Below are positions 8,526 to 17,950 of a DNA stretch of 64,000 nucleotides, one piece after another. A program made the position numbers and the translations under genes. Source of the DNA: Allorhodopirellula heiligendammensis (GTDB taxonomy: Bacteria > Planctomycetota > Planctomycetia > Pirellulales > Pirellulaceae); the NCBI RefSeq assembly GCF_007860105.1, contig NZ_SJPU01000003.1, forward strand, positions 1-64,000, given 5' to 3'. Within the stretch, counting starts at the first letter, position 1. Each line of letters opens with the position of its first letter. The notes beneath the pieces were generated by a model. That model was not told the DNA's origin and made no database searches. It saw only the letters and a program-made list of their open reading frames with translations.

Positions 8526-10121
8526 TCAACGAATTTTCAGAACGTAGGCGAATTCGCATGGCTTCGCATCGGGCAACGTCACGTGTAGCCCTTCGCGATC
8601 CGCCTTCCACTGAACTTCATCAGGGCTACCGAGTAGCTCAATTGAATCAATGTCGGTCAGAGCGAATTCAGCACCGTCGGCAAGTGTCTTGATGGTCACT
8701 TCACGGGATTCTGGCCAATCGAGAAGGATGGCGTACAGAGTATCGTCTTTGCTTGTGAAGCGAATATCTTTTGCGGTAAATGGCAGATTCTTCTTTTCGG
8801 ATAGGTGCCCAGTGGCGGTTTGGGTTGGCCCCTCTCCGTATACCTTCCAGTGAGTGGTGTGATAAATGGCTTCGCCATTGATCCGCAGCCAATCTCCGAT
8901 GCTCAGCAGGATCTTTTGATCTTCCGTAGGAATTGTCCCATCGGCACGAGGTCCGACGTTTAAGAGCAGGCATCCGTTTTTGGAAACGATGTCGACGAGG
9001 TCATCGACCAATCGTCCGGCGGACTTGTATTTCTGGTTCTGGGTATATCCCCACGAGCTACTGCTGATGGCGGTGTCGGTCTGCCAGAACGGTTCGCGAA
9101 TAGCATCCATCTTTGAACGCTCCAGGTCCAAGACGGCGGCGTCTTCGGGAAAGGCTTGCCATTTGTAGTTGATGACGCCAGGGGAGCCGGATCGTTTCTG
9201 GCTGACGTCGTAATAGTAAGCCGCAAACCGCTGGAGGTATGGCGAGAAGTGGTTGGTGTCGTAGGTGGTTTCTTGGCCTGCGGTAATTCCGAAATCGAAC
9301 CAGACCAAGTCGGGGTTGTATTTATCGACGAGCTCGCAGGTACGAGCTAGCCAGTCGTCCTTGAACTGTTTGTCTTGCGGCTCAAAACGGGCTTGATAGT
9401 TGTCTGCGTCCGGTTCAAACAGAAACGGCATCGGTCGCCCGTAAAGCCGAGCAAACTGGGGGGCCGCATTATCAAATTCAGGGCGACGGACGTAGTATTT
9501 CCAATTAAAGGCACGGTGACTGCTCAGGCCCAGTTTCATACCCCGTTGCCGAATTGACTTGCTCAGCTCTGCGATGATGTCGCGATGAGGCCCCATCTCG
9601 GTCGCGTCCCATTCGGTAAAGCTGCAGTCGTACATTGGAAATCCGTCGTGATGCTCTGCGACGGGAACGACATACTTCGCGCCCGCTCGCGCGAATAAAT
9701 CAGCCCATTGGTCCGCGTTGAATTTTTCCGCCTTGAACATCGGGATGAAGTCCTTGTAGCCGAACTTCGACTGGGGACCGTACGTTTCGATGTGGTGAGC
9801 AAAAAAGTTGTCACCCCTCCGCTCGGTGTCGATATACATTTGACGCGGATACCATTCGCTCCCATAGGCAGGAACACTGTAGACACCCCAGTGAATGAAG
9901 ATGCCGAATTTCGCGTCCTGATACCATTGTGGAATCTCGTACTTGCCCAATGATTCCCAATTGGCGTGAAACGGACCTTCGCCAATCACCGCATCGATCT
10001 TCTCCAGGGCTGGGGCAACCTGTGGATGAGGTGCGGTGGCATCATCCGCTGATGCGGTTAGGAGAGCTGTGCCCATACTGAGCAGGCACACGAGGGTTGC
10101 AAATAGGTTAGTTCGGCGCAT
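8526..10121 (-). CDS. Alpha-L-fucosidase, GH29, secreted
   Basis: This 531-residue enzyme should release L-fucose from fucosylated glycans or fucoidan fragments. The GH29 hallmarks are FGIFIHWGVYSVPAYGSEWY at residues 72-91, the sugar-binding AEHHDGFPMYDC at 155-166, and the nucleophile Asp at about 276 in DLVWFDFG. A C-terminal beta domain follows. Met at 10121 is chosen because it opens a signal peptide (MRRTNLFATLVCLLSMGT). An in-frame start 84 bp upstream would hide the leader. Two sugar dehydrogenases and an AraC regulator follow on the upstream side, which supports a fucose role. Confidence 0.92.
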   Translation of the reverse strand: MRRTNLFATLVCLLSMGTALLTASADDATAPHPQVAPALEKIDAVIGEGPFHANWESLGKYEIPQWYQDAKFGIFIHWGVYSVPAYGSEWYPRQMYIDTERRGDNFFAHHIETYGPQSKFGYKDFIPMFKAEKFNADQWADLFARAGAKYVVPVAEHHDGFPMYDCSFTEWDATEMGPHRDIIAELSKSIRQRGMKLGLSSHRAFNWKYYVRRPEFDNAAPQFARLYGRPMPFLFEPDADNYQARFEPQDKQFKDDWLARTCELVDKYNPDLVWFDFGITAGQETTYDTNHFSPYLQRFAAYYYDVSQKRSGSPGVINYKWQAFPEDAAVLDLERSKMDAIREPFWQTDTAISSSSWGYTQNQKYKSAGRLVDDLVDIVSKNGCLLLNVGPRADGTIPTEDQKILLSIGDWLRINGEAIYHTTHWKVYGEGPTQTATGHLSEKKNLPFTAKDIRFTSKDDTLYAILLDWPESREVTIKTLADGAEFALTDIDSIELLGSPDEVQWKADREGLHVTLPDAKPCEFAYVLKIR

Positions 10122-10244
10122 CAAAATAGGTTTAGACAGAAGGGCAGATTGAAAACTCACTGCGGCCTTGGCTTCCTCCCTCGGCCGCGATAGGAGCATT
10201 GCCACCGATATTCCTCATCACGGTGACTCGGTAACCGAGAGTAT

Positions 10245-11276
10245 TTACTCAGTAACCTGAATCATCGCTTTGATGACTCCTGAATCAGGGGCGATCCAGC
10301 GATCGAAGACTTCGGGGACGTCGTCGAAGGATGCGTGATGGGTAATCCACGGATCAGTATTGATCTTGTCGTCTTGGATTAAACGAATGATGCGTACAAA
10401 GTCCTCCGGTAACGCGTTGCGGCTGGCCAGGAGCGTTAGCTCGCGTCGATGGAAGACTGCTGCGTGTGGAAACTCGAGGTTGTTCTGGGTGATGCCGACG
10501 TAGACGACGCGACCGGCATAGGCAGCGAACTCAAAGGCACGAACCATACTGTGATTGTTACCGGTGGCGTCGACGATCACATCGGCCAAACGTCCATCCC
10601 CGAGCCTGCGAATCGAATCAACGTCCGATTCATCGCCTGTCAGGAGAACCGTTTTGGCAACTCCCATCGAATTGGTGACGAAGTCCAAACGCTGCTGATT
10701 GATGTCAGCCACAATCACATTTGCGTCGGCAAGCCGAGCAAACTCCAGAGCGGACAGGCCGATCGGGCCAGCGCCCAAGATCAGCACGTTCTGGCCAGGT
10801 TGCGGGGCACCGCGATTGACCGCATGGCAACCGATAGCAAGCGTCTCGACGAGCGCCGCTTGTTCATAGCTCAACGAGCCCACGCGGTGTAGCTTTTGGG
10901 CGGGAAGGATTACCTGGTCGGTCAGCCCACCGTCACACATGACGCCAAAGGTTTGATTATGTTCGCAGCAATTCGTATGTCCCCGCAGACAGGAATCGCA
11001 CTTGCGGCAGTTGATGTAGGGTTCGACGCAACACCGATCGCCTACGGCAAGATTCTCGACACCTTCACCGACCGCGATCACTTCCACTCCCAGTTCATGG
11101 CCGGGAATGCGAGGGAATGCGAAAAACGGAAATCGACCGAGGTAGCATCCCACGTCGGTGCCGCAGACACCCATGCGATGGACACGGACGAGCACTTCGC
11201 CCGCTCCCGGTTGCCCGGGTTCGGCAATGTCGATTCGCTTCCAGGTTTTAACGTCGCTGATTTGTAGAGCTTTCAT
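10245..11276 (-). CDS. Zinc-dependent sugar-alcohol/sugar-acid dehydrogenase (MDR)
   Basis: This 343-residue cytoplasmic enzyme has the MDR zinc sites (CGTDVG, GHE, and structural CRKCDSCLRGHTNCC) and a Rossmann motif LILGAGPIGLSALEF. It resembles the L-threonine, L-idonate and galactitol dehydrogenase group. Its start lies only 2 bp after the stop of the L-fucose dehydrogenase-like gene, so the two are co-transcribed. In a non-phosphorylating fucose route it could act on a downstream acid such as 2-keto-3-deoxy-L-fuconate, or directly on L-fucose; this is inference from position. Confidence 0.85.
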   Translation of the reverse strand: MKALQISDVKTWKRIDIAEPGQPGAGEVLVRVHRMGVCGTDVGCYLGRFPFFAFPRIPGHELGVEVIAVGEGVENLAVGDRCCVEPYINCRKCDSCLRGHTNCCEHNQTFGVMCDGGLTDQVILPAQKLHRVGSLSYEQAALVETLAIGCHAVNRGAPQPGQNVLILGAGPIGLSALEFARLADANVIVADINQQRLDFVTNSMGVAKTVLLTGDESDVDSIRRLGDGRLADVIVDATGNNHSMVRAFEFAAYAGRVVYVGITQNNLEFPHAAVFHRRELTLLASRNALPEDFVRIIRLIQDDKINTDPWITHHASFDDVPEVFDRWIAPDSGVIKAMIQVTE

Positions 11277-11278
11277 GA

Positions 11279-12226
11279 CTAGTTGTTCTCCGGGAGACCT
11301 TCGGCGTGACTGATATTGTGGACAGGTTGGAAGACTGCGAGGACATCAGCGAGCAGTTCCTGGTCGATGGGCTCATTGATCCATTGAGCCCATTTGCGAA
11401 TGTTGTCTGGATTGGCACTTCCGGCCACCGTGGTGGCGAGGTCGGGATGACTGCAGGAAAACTGCAACGCCAATTTCGCGATATCAACTCCGCGGCTTTC
11501 GCACAATTCAGCGGCTTTTCGAGCGGTTTGCTGAACCTCGGCAGAGTCTTTGTGCCAGCTCGGTAGGGTCGCATTGGTCAGCAACCGTGCGGCAAAAGGG
11601 CCCGCGTTCATGATGCCCACGCCTTTGGGTTTGAGCTTGGGCAGGACGTCATCGACCAAACGTGTGTTCTGCAGCGTGTACTGGTTGTACGACATGATGC
11701 AGTCGAGCTCCGTCTGTTCAGACATCTCGGTGAACATCTTCATGGGGTAGCCGCTGATGCCGATGCAGCGGACCTTACCCGCCTGTTTTGCTTTCCGGAG
11801 GGCAGGCAGGGTCTCTTCAACAATCTGGCCCAGCGACACAAACTCGATATCGTGGCAGAGCACGATGTCGAGGTGATCGGTTCGCAATCGGTGCAGACTG
11901 ACATCGATGCTTTCGGCCACACGTTTGGCGGAATAGTCAAAATGATTGACGTCGAATCGGCCGAGTTTGGTGCACAGCTGATACTCCTCGCGTGGAACGT
12001 TCTGCAACGCCACCCCAAGCAGCACTTCGGACATGCCCCGCCCGTAATAAGGTGACGTGTCGATCAGATTCATGCCACATTCAAGTGCAACGCGAACGCT
12101 CGCAAACACTTCGTCCATTTGGACGTTACGGAACTCGGCCCCGAGCGATGATGCACCAAAACTGAGGATGGGCAAGTCGAGTCCGGTGTTGCCAAGCGGG
12201 CGGGTTGGTAGTGGCTGGGCGCTCAT
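11279..12226 (-). CDS. Aldo/keto reductase, L-fucose/L-galactose dehydrogenase-like
   Basis: This 315-residue TIM barrel has the AKR tetrad: Asp in NLIDTSPYYG, Tyr in SPYYGRGMSE, Lys in LCTKLGRF and His in VLCHDIEF. The strings FDYSAKRVAESIDVSLHRL and CHDIEF are close to L-galactose/L-fucose dehydrogenases, which oxidise the C1 hydroxyl of the sugar to a lactone with NAD(P). The ATG at 12226 follows an in-frame TTG at 12229 and is the better start. It is the first gene of the minus-strand pair and lies divergent from the AraC gene. Confidence 0.88.
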   Translation of the reverse strand: MSAQPLPTRPLGNTGLDLPILSFGASSLGAEFRNVQMDEVFASVRVALECGMNLIDTSPYYGRGMSEVLLGVALQNVPREEYQLCTKLGRFDVNHFDYSAKRVAESIDVSLHRLRTDHLDIVLCHDIEFVSLGQIVEETLPALRKAKQAGKVRCIGISGYPMKMFTEMSEQTELDCIMSYNQYTLQNTRLVDDVLPKLKPKGVGIMNAGPFAARLLTNATLPSWHKDSAEVQQTARKAAELCESRGVDIAKLALQFSCSHPDLATTVAGSANPDNIRKWAQWINEPIDQELLADVLAVFQPVHNISHAEGLPENN

Positions 12227-12610
12227 CAATGTTTCCTATTCGAGAAAGTAAAGTGGCGTGTGACTCACGACGAATTGATCTATTCGGTGGCCAGGCTAAC
12301 GTTCAGTTGTGGATCAAGATGCAGGTAGGATGGTATCCACCGGCCGATCGAACCCAGTGGATTGCCGGTGCCAACCGGCCCCAGGGGAAGCCCTCCGCTC
12401 GAAAATAGCTCGGTGTGTCGGAAGACTGGTGGGATGCGCGTAATTGCGCAGTGGCCGGATGTCGGTAACGGCTGCTTGACTTGGCGTGAGACATGATTAG
12501 TGTCACGGCAACCCACGTCAAGTTCTCTTGTGGTTATGATTATGTCACCAGTGAGATAAACTTCGATAGCCGATTTTGACCCTACCATACCCATTATTAA
12601 CCTGGCTTTG
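12227..12610. promoter_or_regulatory. Divergent intergenic region between fucose-type genes and AraC regulator
   Basis: These 384 bp hold no gene. It must contain promoters for both directions. A TATGAT hexamer at 12536-12541 could serve the AraC gene, although no good -35 stands 17 bp upstream. An inverted repeat, TGCGC...GCGCA, lies at 12435-12450. A binding site for the AraC protein is expected here, but no direct repeat is clear enough to name. Confidence 0.4.
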
Positions 12611-13480
12611 ATGGCTAGCGATCCCGATTTTGTTTCCCAACAAACCTACGATGCGAGGCGATTTTATCTCGATTTGGATCCGTCGAAGGAGAAGCCGCTC
12701 ACGGTCGTTTGTGGTGGCGTCGAGCGGATGGAGGATGATTATGTCGTTGAGCGGACGGATTTTCCTTATTTCGCCATCGAGTGGGTTAGCGAGGGAAACG
12801 GTCGGCTGACGATGGGTGCCAAAGAGTACGAACTGGCGATGGGAACGCTGTTCACCTACGGCCCCGGCATCGCGCACCAGATACGCAACGTGGGCCCCGG
12901 CAATATGCGCAAATACTACGTTGATCTGGCCGGCTCGGAAGTGGCGGTGAAGCTGCAGGAATTAGGACTGCTGGAGTGTCGCCCAGTGACGATCAGCCGG
13001 CCGTACGAGCTGGTCGAACTATGGAATTTGATCGATCGCGAAGCCCGGGAGGTTGGCACCGCATCCGCAGCGATCTGTGAGTCGCTCGCGCGGGTGTTGC
13101 TGCAGAAGATCGGGCAGCGAATGGTTGTTTCGGGAGGTGGTGATTTCACCGAGGCATTCCATACCTTTGAAATGGTTCGCCAACTTATTGAAGAGCGGTT
13201 TCTTGAGCTCAAGACAATCGAAGAGGTCGCAGCGCAGAGCGGGATTTCGCCCATTTATTTATCGCGACTGTTTAAGCGATTCGCTGGGTCGGGCGCGTAC
13301 CGCTTCCTGCTACGACTGCGGATGAATTACGCCGCAGAGCTCTTATTGGAACGCGGTCTCAAGGTACGTGCCGTGGCTGAGCGGCTGCAATACGCCGACA
13401 CGTTTCAATTCTCACGGGCGTTCAAACGGGTTTACGGAGTTCCTCCGAGTTCGCTGGCCCGTAACGCGACGCGACGTTGA
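12611..13480 (+). CDS. AraC-family transcription regulator
   Basis: The product is 289 residues from ATG 12611 (an in-frame TTG sits just before). Residues about 30-120 form the cupin sugar-sensing domain (GNGRLTMGAKEYELAMG, YGPGIAHQIRNVG). The last 100 residues hold the two helix-turn-helix units: EEVAAQSGISPIYLSRLFKR and VAERLQYADTFQFSRAFKR, ending GVPPSS. It is divergent to the sugar dehydrogenase pair, the usual place for a local activator that answers the pathway's sugar, here probably L-fucose. Confidence 0.88.
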   Translation: MASDPDFVSQQTYDARRFYLDLDPSKEKPLTVVCGGVERMEDDYVVERTDFPYFAIEWVSEGNGRLTMGAKEYELAMGTLFTYGPGIAHQIRNVGPGNMRKYYVDLAGSEVAVKLQELGLLECRPVTISRPYELVELWNLIDREAREVGTASAAICESLARVLLQKIGQRMVVSGGGDFTEAFHTFEMVRQLIEERFLELKTIEEVAAQSGISPIYLSRLFKRFAGSGAYRFLLRLRMNYAAELLLERGLKVRAVAERLQYADTFQFSRAFKRVYGVPPSSLARNATRR

Positions 13481-13512
13481 CGAACACGGGAATGTCCGGA
13501 TCGGGACACTCC

Positions 13513-15024
13513 CTAGTTCTGCTCGAATTTCACTTGTTCGGGAGCTTGGCTGTCGCTGTGCATGTGCTTTGGCAACCGGAAGACGTTGCCTGCGGAATCG
13601 CAGAAATACAACTGGGACGGCGAGGGCTTACGGCCGTGCCCGTCGGCCCAGAAACCGTAGAACTCGGGAGCAGCATCGACAGGCCGTCGCACGTACGTGT
13701 GGTTGTAAGGGCTACCGCCGGTCAACTGAGTTGATTGCCACGAGACGCCGCCATCGCGGCTCTTCCACATCGCGATTTCGCCGCCGGGATTGAATGGCTG
13801 CGGTCCCGGCTCGGTTGGTGCAATCACAGTCAGCGATTGATCGTCGTGCAGGTACAATGACCCCATGTCGTAATTGTTGTCTGAGGTGGTGACGTCGTGA
13901 ATCTGCCATTGATCCCCCGTCCAGCGGGCCAACCGCCAGGTGCGCGGCCCATTTGCCGGTCCAGACGCATAACCTTTGGAGGTGATGAATAGGATGTGCG
14001 GGTTGCCATCGCCGTCCAAGGCAATGTCCTTCATGTACACAAGCAATTCTTCTTGCTCGTAGTCGTGAACCAGGCCCGCATTGTCGCGGTCGGTCAGCGG
14101 GAGCGTCACCGCGGTGCCATCGGCGGCCTGCCACGTGTTTCCTTGGTCCAACGTTTCGACATAGTACAGGTTCGTTCGCCAGTTCAAACCTTTCTGACCG
14201 GCGTGTCCAGCAAACTCGTGGGGGTGGTAGTTGAATGCGGTTGCTGCTTTGGTGTCATCGACGGCACTGATTTGGTAATGCCCAGCTTCGATGTCGGCAA
14301 CATGCTGTGTATTCCATTTGAGTCCGTCGATGCTGTGGGCGAACAGGGTCTTGCGTTTGGCAAAGCTGTCGTACTTGGTGTAAAAGAAGCAGAAACCTTG
14401 GCGATCGCTGTGCCAGGCCTGCATGTATGAAAAGTTGGTGATGGGTGTCGCCCTGTCGCTGGCCATGTCGACCGGAGTCACCCGTTCAAAATGCCGAACG
14501 TCATAGGGTTCTTTGCTCTTATGAACAAAGGCGGGACGCGACCGGCCGTGAGCTGTCGAGTAGATCCACAGGTAGCCTTCGGTATCGATGGTCATGACGG
14601 GGTTATCATGGGCATCGAGGGTATGCTTATCACACAGAATCGTAGGACGGACGACTTCTCCGGTAGTGTGGTCGAAGTAAGAAACCATGTGATAGATGGC
14701 TCCATCGGGCGATTCACCGTCAAGATTCCCCTTGTCCAACTCGGCGCTGAACCTCTCGATGTAGTCGGCATCGACGCCGCCGTAGCAGAAGAAGGTTTTG
14801 TTGACTTGCGGTCGATAAACCGCCATCGGTTTGTGTTTCGCGCAGTAAGTGCCGAGCCCACCGCTGTACTTGTAAACAAATTCACCGCCGATGCGTTGGT
14901 TGAAATACCACAGTCCACGATAACCATCGGCGGTGGCAGCCGCTGTGGGCGGACTGTCGGCCGACACCGACGTGGCGAGTATGAGCACGCTCAAGATGGC
15001 GTCGCGGGTAGCTGTTGCAATCAA
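13513..15024 (-). CDS. Secreted BNR_4-type beta-propeller protein, possible polysaccharide-active enzyme
   Basis: This 503-residue product begins with a short signal peptide (ILSVLILATSVSADS) and a TTG start at 15024, since no ATG lies close by. The body matches BNR_4 propellers (DGYRGLWYFNQRI, YSGGLGTYCAKHKPMA, SYFDHTTGEVVRPT, repeated TSYVETL-like and SxDGGxxW motifs such as SRDGGVSWQS). BNR_4 proteins include ulvan-type lyases and many uncharacterised glycan-active proteins. Its place next to the fucosidase locus suggests a role on algal polysaccharide; the activity is not proven by residues I can name. Confidence 0.75.
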   Translation of the reverse strand: MIATATRDAILSVLILATSVSADSPPTAAATADGYRGLWYFNQRIGGEFVYKYSGGLGTYCAKHKPMAVYRPQVNKTFFCYGGVDADYIERFSAELDKGNLDGESPDGAIYHMVSYFDHTTGEVVRPTILCDKHTLDAHDNPVMTIDTEGYLWIYSTAHGRSRPAFVHKSKEPYDVRHFERVTPVDMASDRATPITNFSYMQAWHSDRQGFCFFYTKYDSFAKRKTLFAHSIDGLKWNTQHVADIEAGHYQISAVDDTKAATAFNYHPHEFAGHAGQKGLNWRTNLYYVETLDQGNTWQAADGTAVTLPLTDRDNAGLVHDYEQEELLVYMKDIALDGDGNPHILFITSKGYASGPANGPRTWRLARWTGDQWQIHDVTTSDNNYDMGSLYLHDDQSLTVIAPTEPGPQPFNPGGEIAMWKSRDGGVSWQSTQLTGGSPYNHTYVRRPVDAAPEFYGFWADGHGRKPSPSQLYFCDSAGNVFRLPKHMHSDSQAPEQVKFEQN

Positions 15025-15151
15025 GTTAATTTCTTTCGTTGCTGTGTTAGACAGAACTCTGGTTTGTTGGCCCAGGCCCGATGGTGGAATGATCTCGTCC
15101 GCAGGCGACTTTCACGCTCAGGACAATGGTCGCAAACTAGGACGACCGGCT

Positions 15152-16405
15152 TCACTCTTCGCTTTCCCACTGCTCGAACTGAGGTGATTGGACGAACGTT
15201 TCGAAACCTTCATTGTCGTGGAGGTCACCAAATTGCAGACCAAAGCGATCTCGCATGATTCGGAGTCGCTTGAGAACCTCGTCGTGGTCATTCGTGGCTA
15301 ATGCGACGGTGGCGGCGTAGTCTTGGGCTTCGAGCAGCGGTGAGGCGTCCACATCGGCATCAGCGACCATCGCACGAGCTTGGTCGACTGCGCCAAGGTT
15401 GGCGAGATTCGCACCGATCATCAGGTCCAGGAAAGGATCACCGCCAGTCCACTGGGTCATTGCCTCGTGGGCAGCAATGAGCATGGTGGGATCTTCACGC
15501 ATGACAGCGACATCCATGGAGATCAATCCTACTGAGGCGTCTTCAGGGAACTCAGCGACGTAGCCTTCAACCGCTGCAAGGTACGCTGCTTCATCTTCGA
15601 CAGGGGTTGCCGCGATGCGGTAGAGCATCGACGTTTTGAATTTCTTGATGTCTTCAGGCAAGGCATCGAGGAGTTGCAATGCTTTCTCGGTGTTACCGGA
15701 CTGTATCGCTTGGCTGATTTGAGTCTGCAGTTCCAGTCGCTTCAATTCGGCTTTGGCCTGCCCACTGATACGATCGACGAATGAGTTCTGACTTTGCGCG
15801 GCGGCGCCGACGACAGTTCGCAATGTATCTGAAAACGCTTCGCCGGTGGCCGCGATGAACAACTCATCCGCTTTGACGATGCCAGCTTCGCGAATCAGGT
15901 GGAGGTCGTGATAATTAATTCGCCCATTGTCATCTAACAACCGGAACACGACGTGCGATTGTCCATCGCGGTAGACCGCACCGACTAAATCGTAGGCACC
16001 CTCTCGGGTCAGATAGGGCGTCACGGACTGCACAAACTTAGTCGCCGCGGGTCCGGCGCCCTTAAGGTATCCGTTGCGAAAACGTTCATTGTCGACGAGG
16101 CCTTCGAGCGAGCGGTTGAAGATTTTCTTAAAATCCAGCAGCTGTCCGACTTTCACGCCATCGCGTGTCATGATGGCATCCCGCCACTGACTGCCAAATG
16201 CCTCCGCTTCCGCAGGGGTAACCATATCCTGGGGTGCGTCCTCCGGTGGCGAGGTCTCCGCTCGCGCCAGCGAGAGGGGCTGGTGAGGCGTCTGACTTGC
16301 CGTTGAACCTCGATCGCAGCCGCTGAGCATCACCACCAACAGCCCCCCCAAGACCACCGCTTTACCAAAACGTGGGACGATAGCGAGCAGTGTTCGGCGA
16401 AGCAT
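15152..16405 (-). CDS. Lipoprotein of unknown function with TPR-like C-terminal half
   Basis: The 417-residue product has a lipoprotein signal with lipobox LSGC at about residues 27-30. Residues about 65-200 resemble the beta-rich fold found ahead of planctomycete tetratricopeptide proteins (TREGAYDLVGAVYRDG). Residues 230-400 are helix pairs of TPR type. No catalytic motif is seen. It stands alone on its strand, with 127 bp upstream of the BNR_4 start. Confidence 0.65.
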   Translation of the reverse strand: MLRRTLLAIVPRFGKAVVLGGLLVVMLSGCDRGSTASQTPHQPLSLARAETSPPEDAPQDMVTPAEAEAFGSQWRDAIMTRDGVKVGQLLDFKKIFNRSLEGLVDNERFRNGYLKGAGPAATKFVQSVTPYLTREGAYDLVGAVYRDGQSHVVFRLLDDNGRINYHDLHLIREAGIVKADELFIAATGEAFSDTLRTVVGAAAQSQNSFVDRISGQAKAELKRLELQTQISQAIQSGNTEKALQLLDALPEDIKKFKTSMLYRIAATPVEDEAAYLAAVEGYVAEFPEDASVGLISMDVAVMREDPTMLIAAHEAMTQWTGGDPFLDLMIGANLANLGAVDQARAMVADADVDASPLLEAQDYAATVALATNDHDEVLKRLRIMRDRFGLQFGDLHDNEGFETFVQSPQFEQWESEE

Positions 16406-16656
16406 GAGAGCACTCTGGTGGAGAGAAAACGAGCACGGGACAATGATTGGCTCACAATTCTAAGGGATTCGAGCAACGGACTCCTCGCATTTTGACACTG
16501 CCACGGCAAATTTTCTGATGCAAGCAGATCGATGAGTCCTTCATTGTCGCAAGGCGTGGCCGACATGATCGCTGGTTGGTTGACCAGGGCGGGTGACTAA
16601 AAGTAAATGGCATCACCTTGCCCACTATCCGCTCAGAGAGCCGAGCGACCATTTCA
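16406..16656. other. Intergenic region without recognisable gene
   Basis: About 250 bp between the lipoprotein start and the end of the NPCBM gene. I see only short antisense-like frames and no RNA, hairpin with T-run or repeat. Confidence 0.6.
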
Positions 16657-17886
16657 CTATTTTGCGATCATCGGGTCCAGCCAGTAGCCGTGATCGCGGT
16701 GGGTTCCGTCGCCGGCGTCTTCGACAATCAATTCGAGCTTGTTGGCCCCCGAGATGTTTAATTTGCAGGGCACCAATTGGCCGGGGCGCGTCACGGGGCT
16801 GCGCCAGGTTTCCTGGCCATTGACTCGCACGACGAAGACGACCGAGCCAGGCGGGCCGTCACTGACGGCACAGGTCGCGGTCAGCGATTTCCAGTCTCCG
16901 CCAAGGTTCCAAGTATAAGCAGAACTGGCGTGCGCGAAGATTCCTCGACGCCTCACGGTTCCGGTGACCTCAATCCATAAATCTTCAGGGCTGTAGTCGA
17001 ACGCGGGAGTTCGCCAGCCGACGGTGGCAGACGCCGGACGCAAGTCACAGAGTGACCATGAGCGAGCGTCGGCATCGGGCGCAAGGGGACGTTGACTAGG
17101 TGGCGTGAGCATCGGCAGGGCCAGAGCCTTGGCGGGCTCCTCGTCGGGAATCGCAGCGGTGAGACGCGCGGCCTCGCCGGCTGCGCCGATTCGCAGGTTC
17201 GCTAAAACGGGGGCGAGAACGAGTCGCTCACGCAGCGATTCGGTATTCACCTCCCCTTCGCTTGAAACCGAAAACTTCATGCCAGTTTGCGTAAAAGCGT
17301 CTCCGTTGACCTGGTAGGGAGAACGTTGCCGAAATCTCATTCGCTCGCTGTCCCAGTCCATCACGGCGGTGAAGACGGCGATCGTTTCTTGAGTGGGTTC
17401 GATTCCAGCGGCTCGCAATGCGGGCAGGCATTCCGAATAGATCATGGCACCGGACGCCGGTTCCTTCGTATTGTAGGCCTGCCAAGGCCGCTCGCCTCGG
17501 ACCTCGGTGAATCGAAGCAATCCATCCTCGTCGCGGTCCAACGCGACGGGCTGAGCAGTTAAACCGTAGCTAGCGATTTGCTCAGCGTAGAACTCGGTCA
17601 TCGAATCCAGGACTCGTGTTAGTCGCTCCCGATAATGGGCTGCAGGCTCGCGATCGGAGGGCAGAAAATACGCGAATCGCAATCGGCGCTGCGACGGCAG
17701 GGGCTGATTTTCATGGTACTTCTCAAGGCGTTTGTTGGCTAATTCTGCCTGCTCCGCTGTCGTCATGATTTGTTGCGGGATGGCGTCTGCGGCCGGACAG
17801 AGCAATAACATCAACGCTGTGAGCGTGAGACTCCGCCGGGAACGCGGGTGAAGTGTTGCTTGCAACCGTTTGACCTGATCGTTCAT
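16657..17886 (-). CDS. Exported protein with C-terminal NPCBM domain
   Basis: ATG 17886 gives 409 residues with a leader (SRRSLTLTALMLLLCPAADA); the longer frame upstream would run through the divergent mfnB gene. Residues about 45-250 are an unrecognised domain with HYRERLTRVLDSMTEFYAEQ and ALDRDEDG. Residues 290-409 fit the NPCBM carbohydrate-binding fold, with WEV-type beta strands, GIFAHASSAYTWNLGG and VFVVRVNGQETWRS. It may act on or bind glycans outside the cell; no active site is assigned. Confidence 0.7.
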   Translation of the reverse strand: MNDQVKRLQATLHPRSRRSLTLTALMLLLCPAADAIPQQIMTTAEQAELANKRLEKYHENQPLPSQRRLRFAYFLPSDREPAAHYRERLTRVLDSMTEFYAEQIASYGLTAQPVALDRDEDGLLRFTEVRGERPWQAYNTKEPASGAMIYSECLPALRAAGIEPTQETIAVFTAVMDWDSERMRFRQRSPYQVNGDAFTQTGMKFSVSSEGEVNTESLRERLVLAPVLANLRIGAAGEAARLTAAIPDEEPAKALALPMLTPPSQRPLAPDADARSWSLCDLRPASATVGWRTPAFDYSPEDLWIEVTGTVRRRGIFAHASSAYTWNLGGDWKSLTATCAVSDGPPGSVVFVVRVNGQETWRSPVTRPGQLVPCKLNISGANKLELIVEDAGDGTHRDHGYWLDPMIAK

Positions 17887-17950
17887 TTCTTTTTGTTCAC
17901 GCTGTGGATGCCGAATTTTCTTCGCGGTCGCCTCAGCATACACTGCAGCC

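Noticed and set aside
16406-16656. tRNA gene suggested by GGATTCGAGC near 16467
   Set aside because: It cannot be folded into acceptor and D/anticodon arms around that motif; no other tRNA-like sequence is seen in the window.
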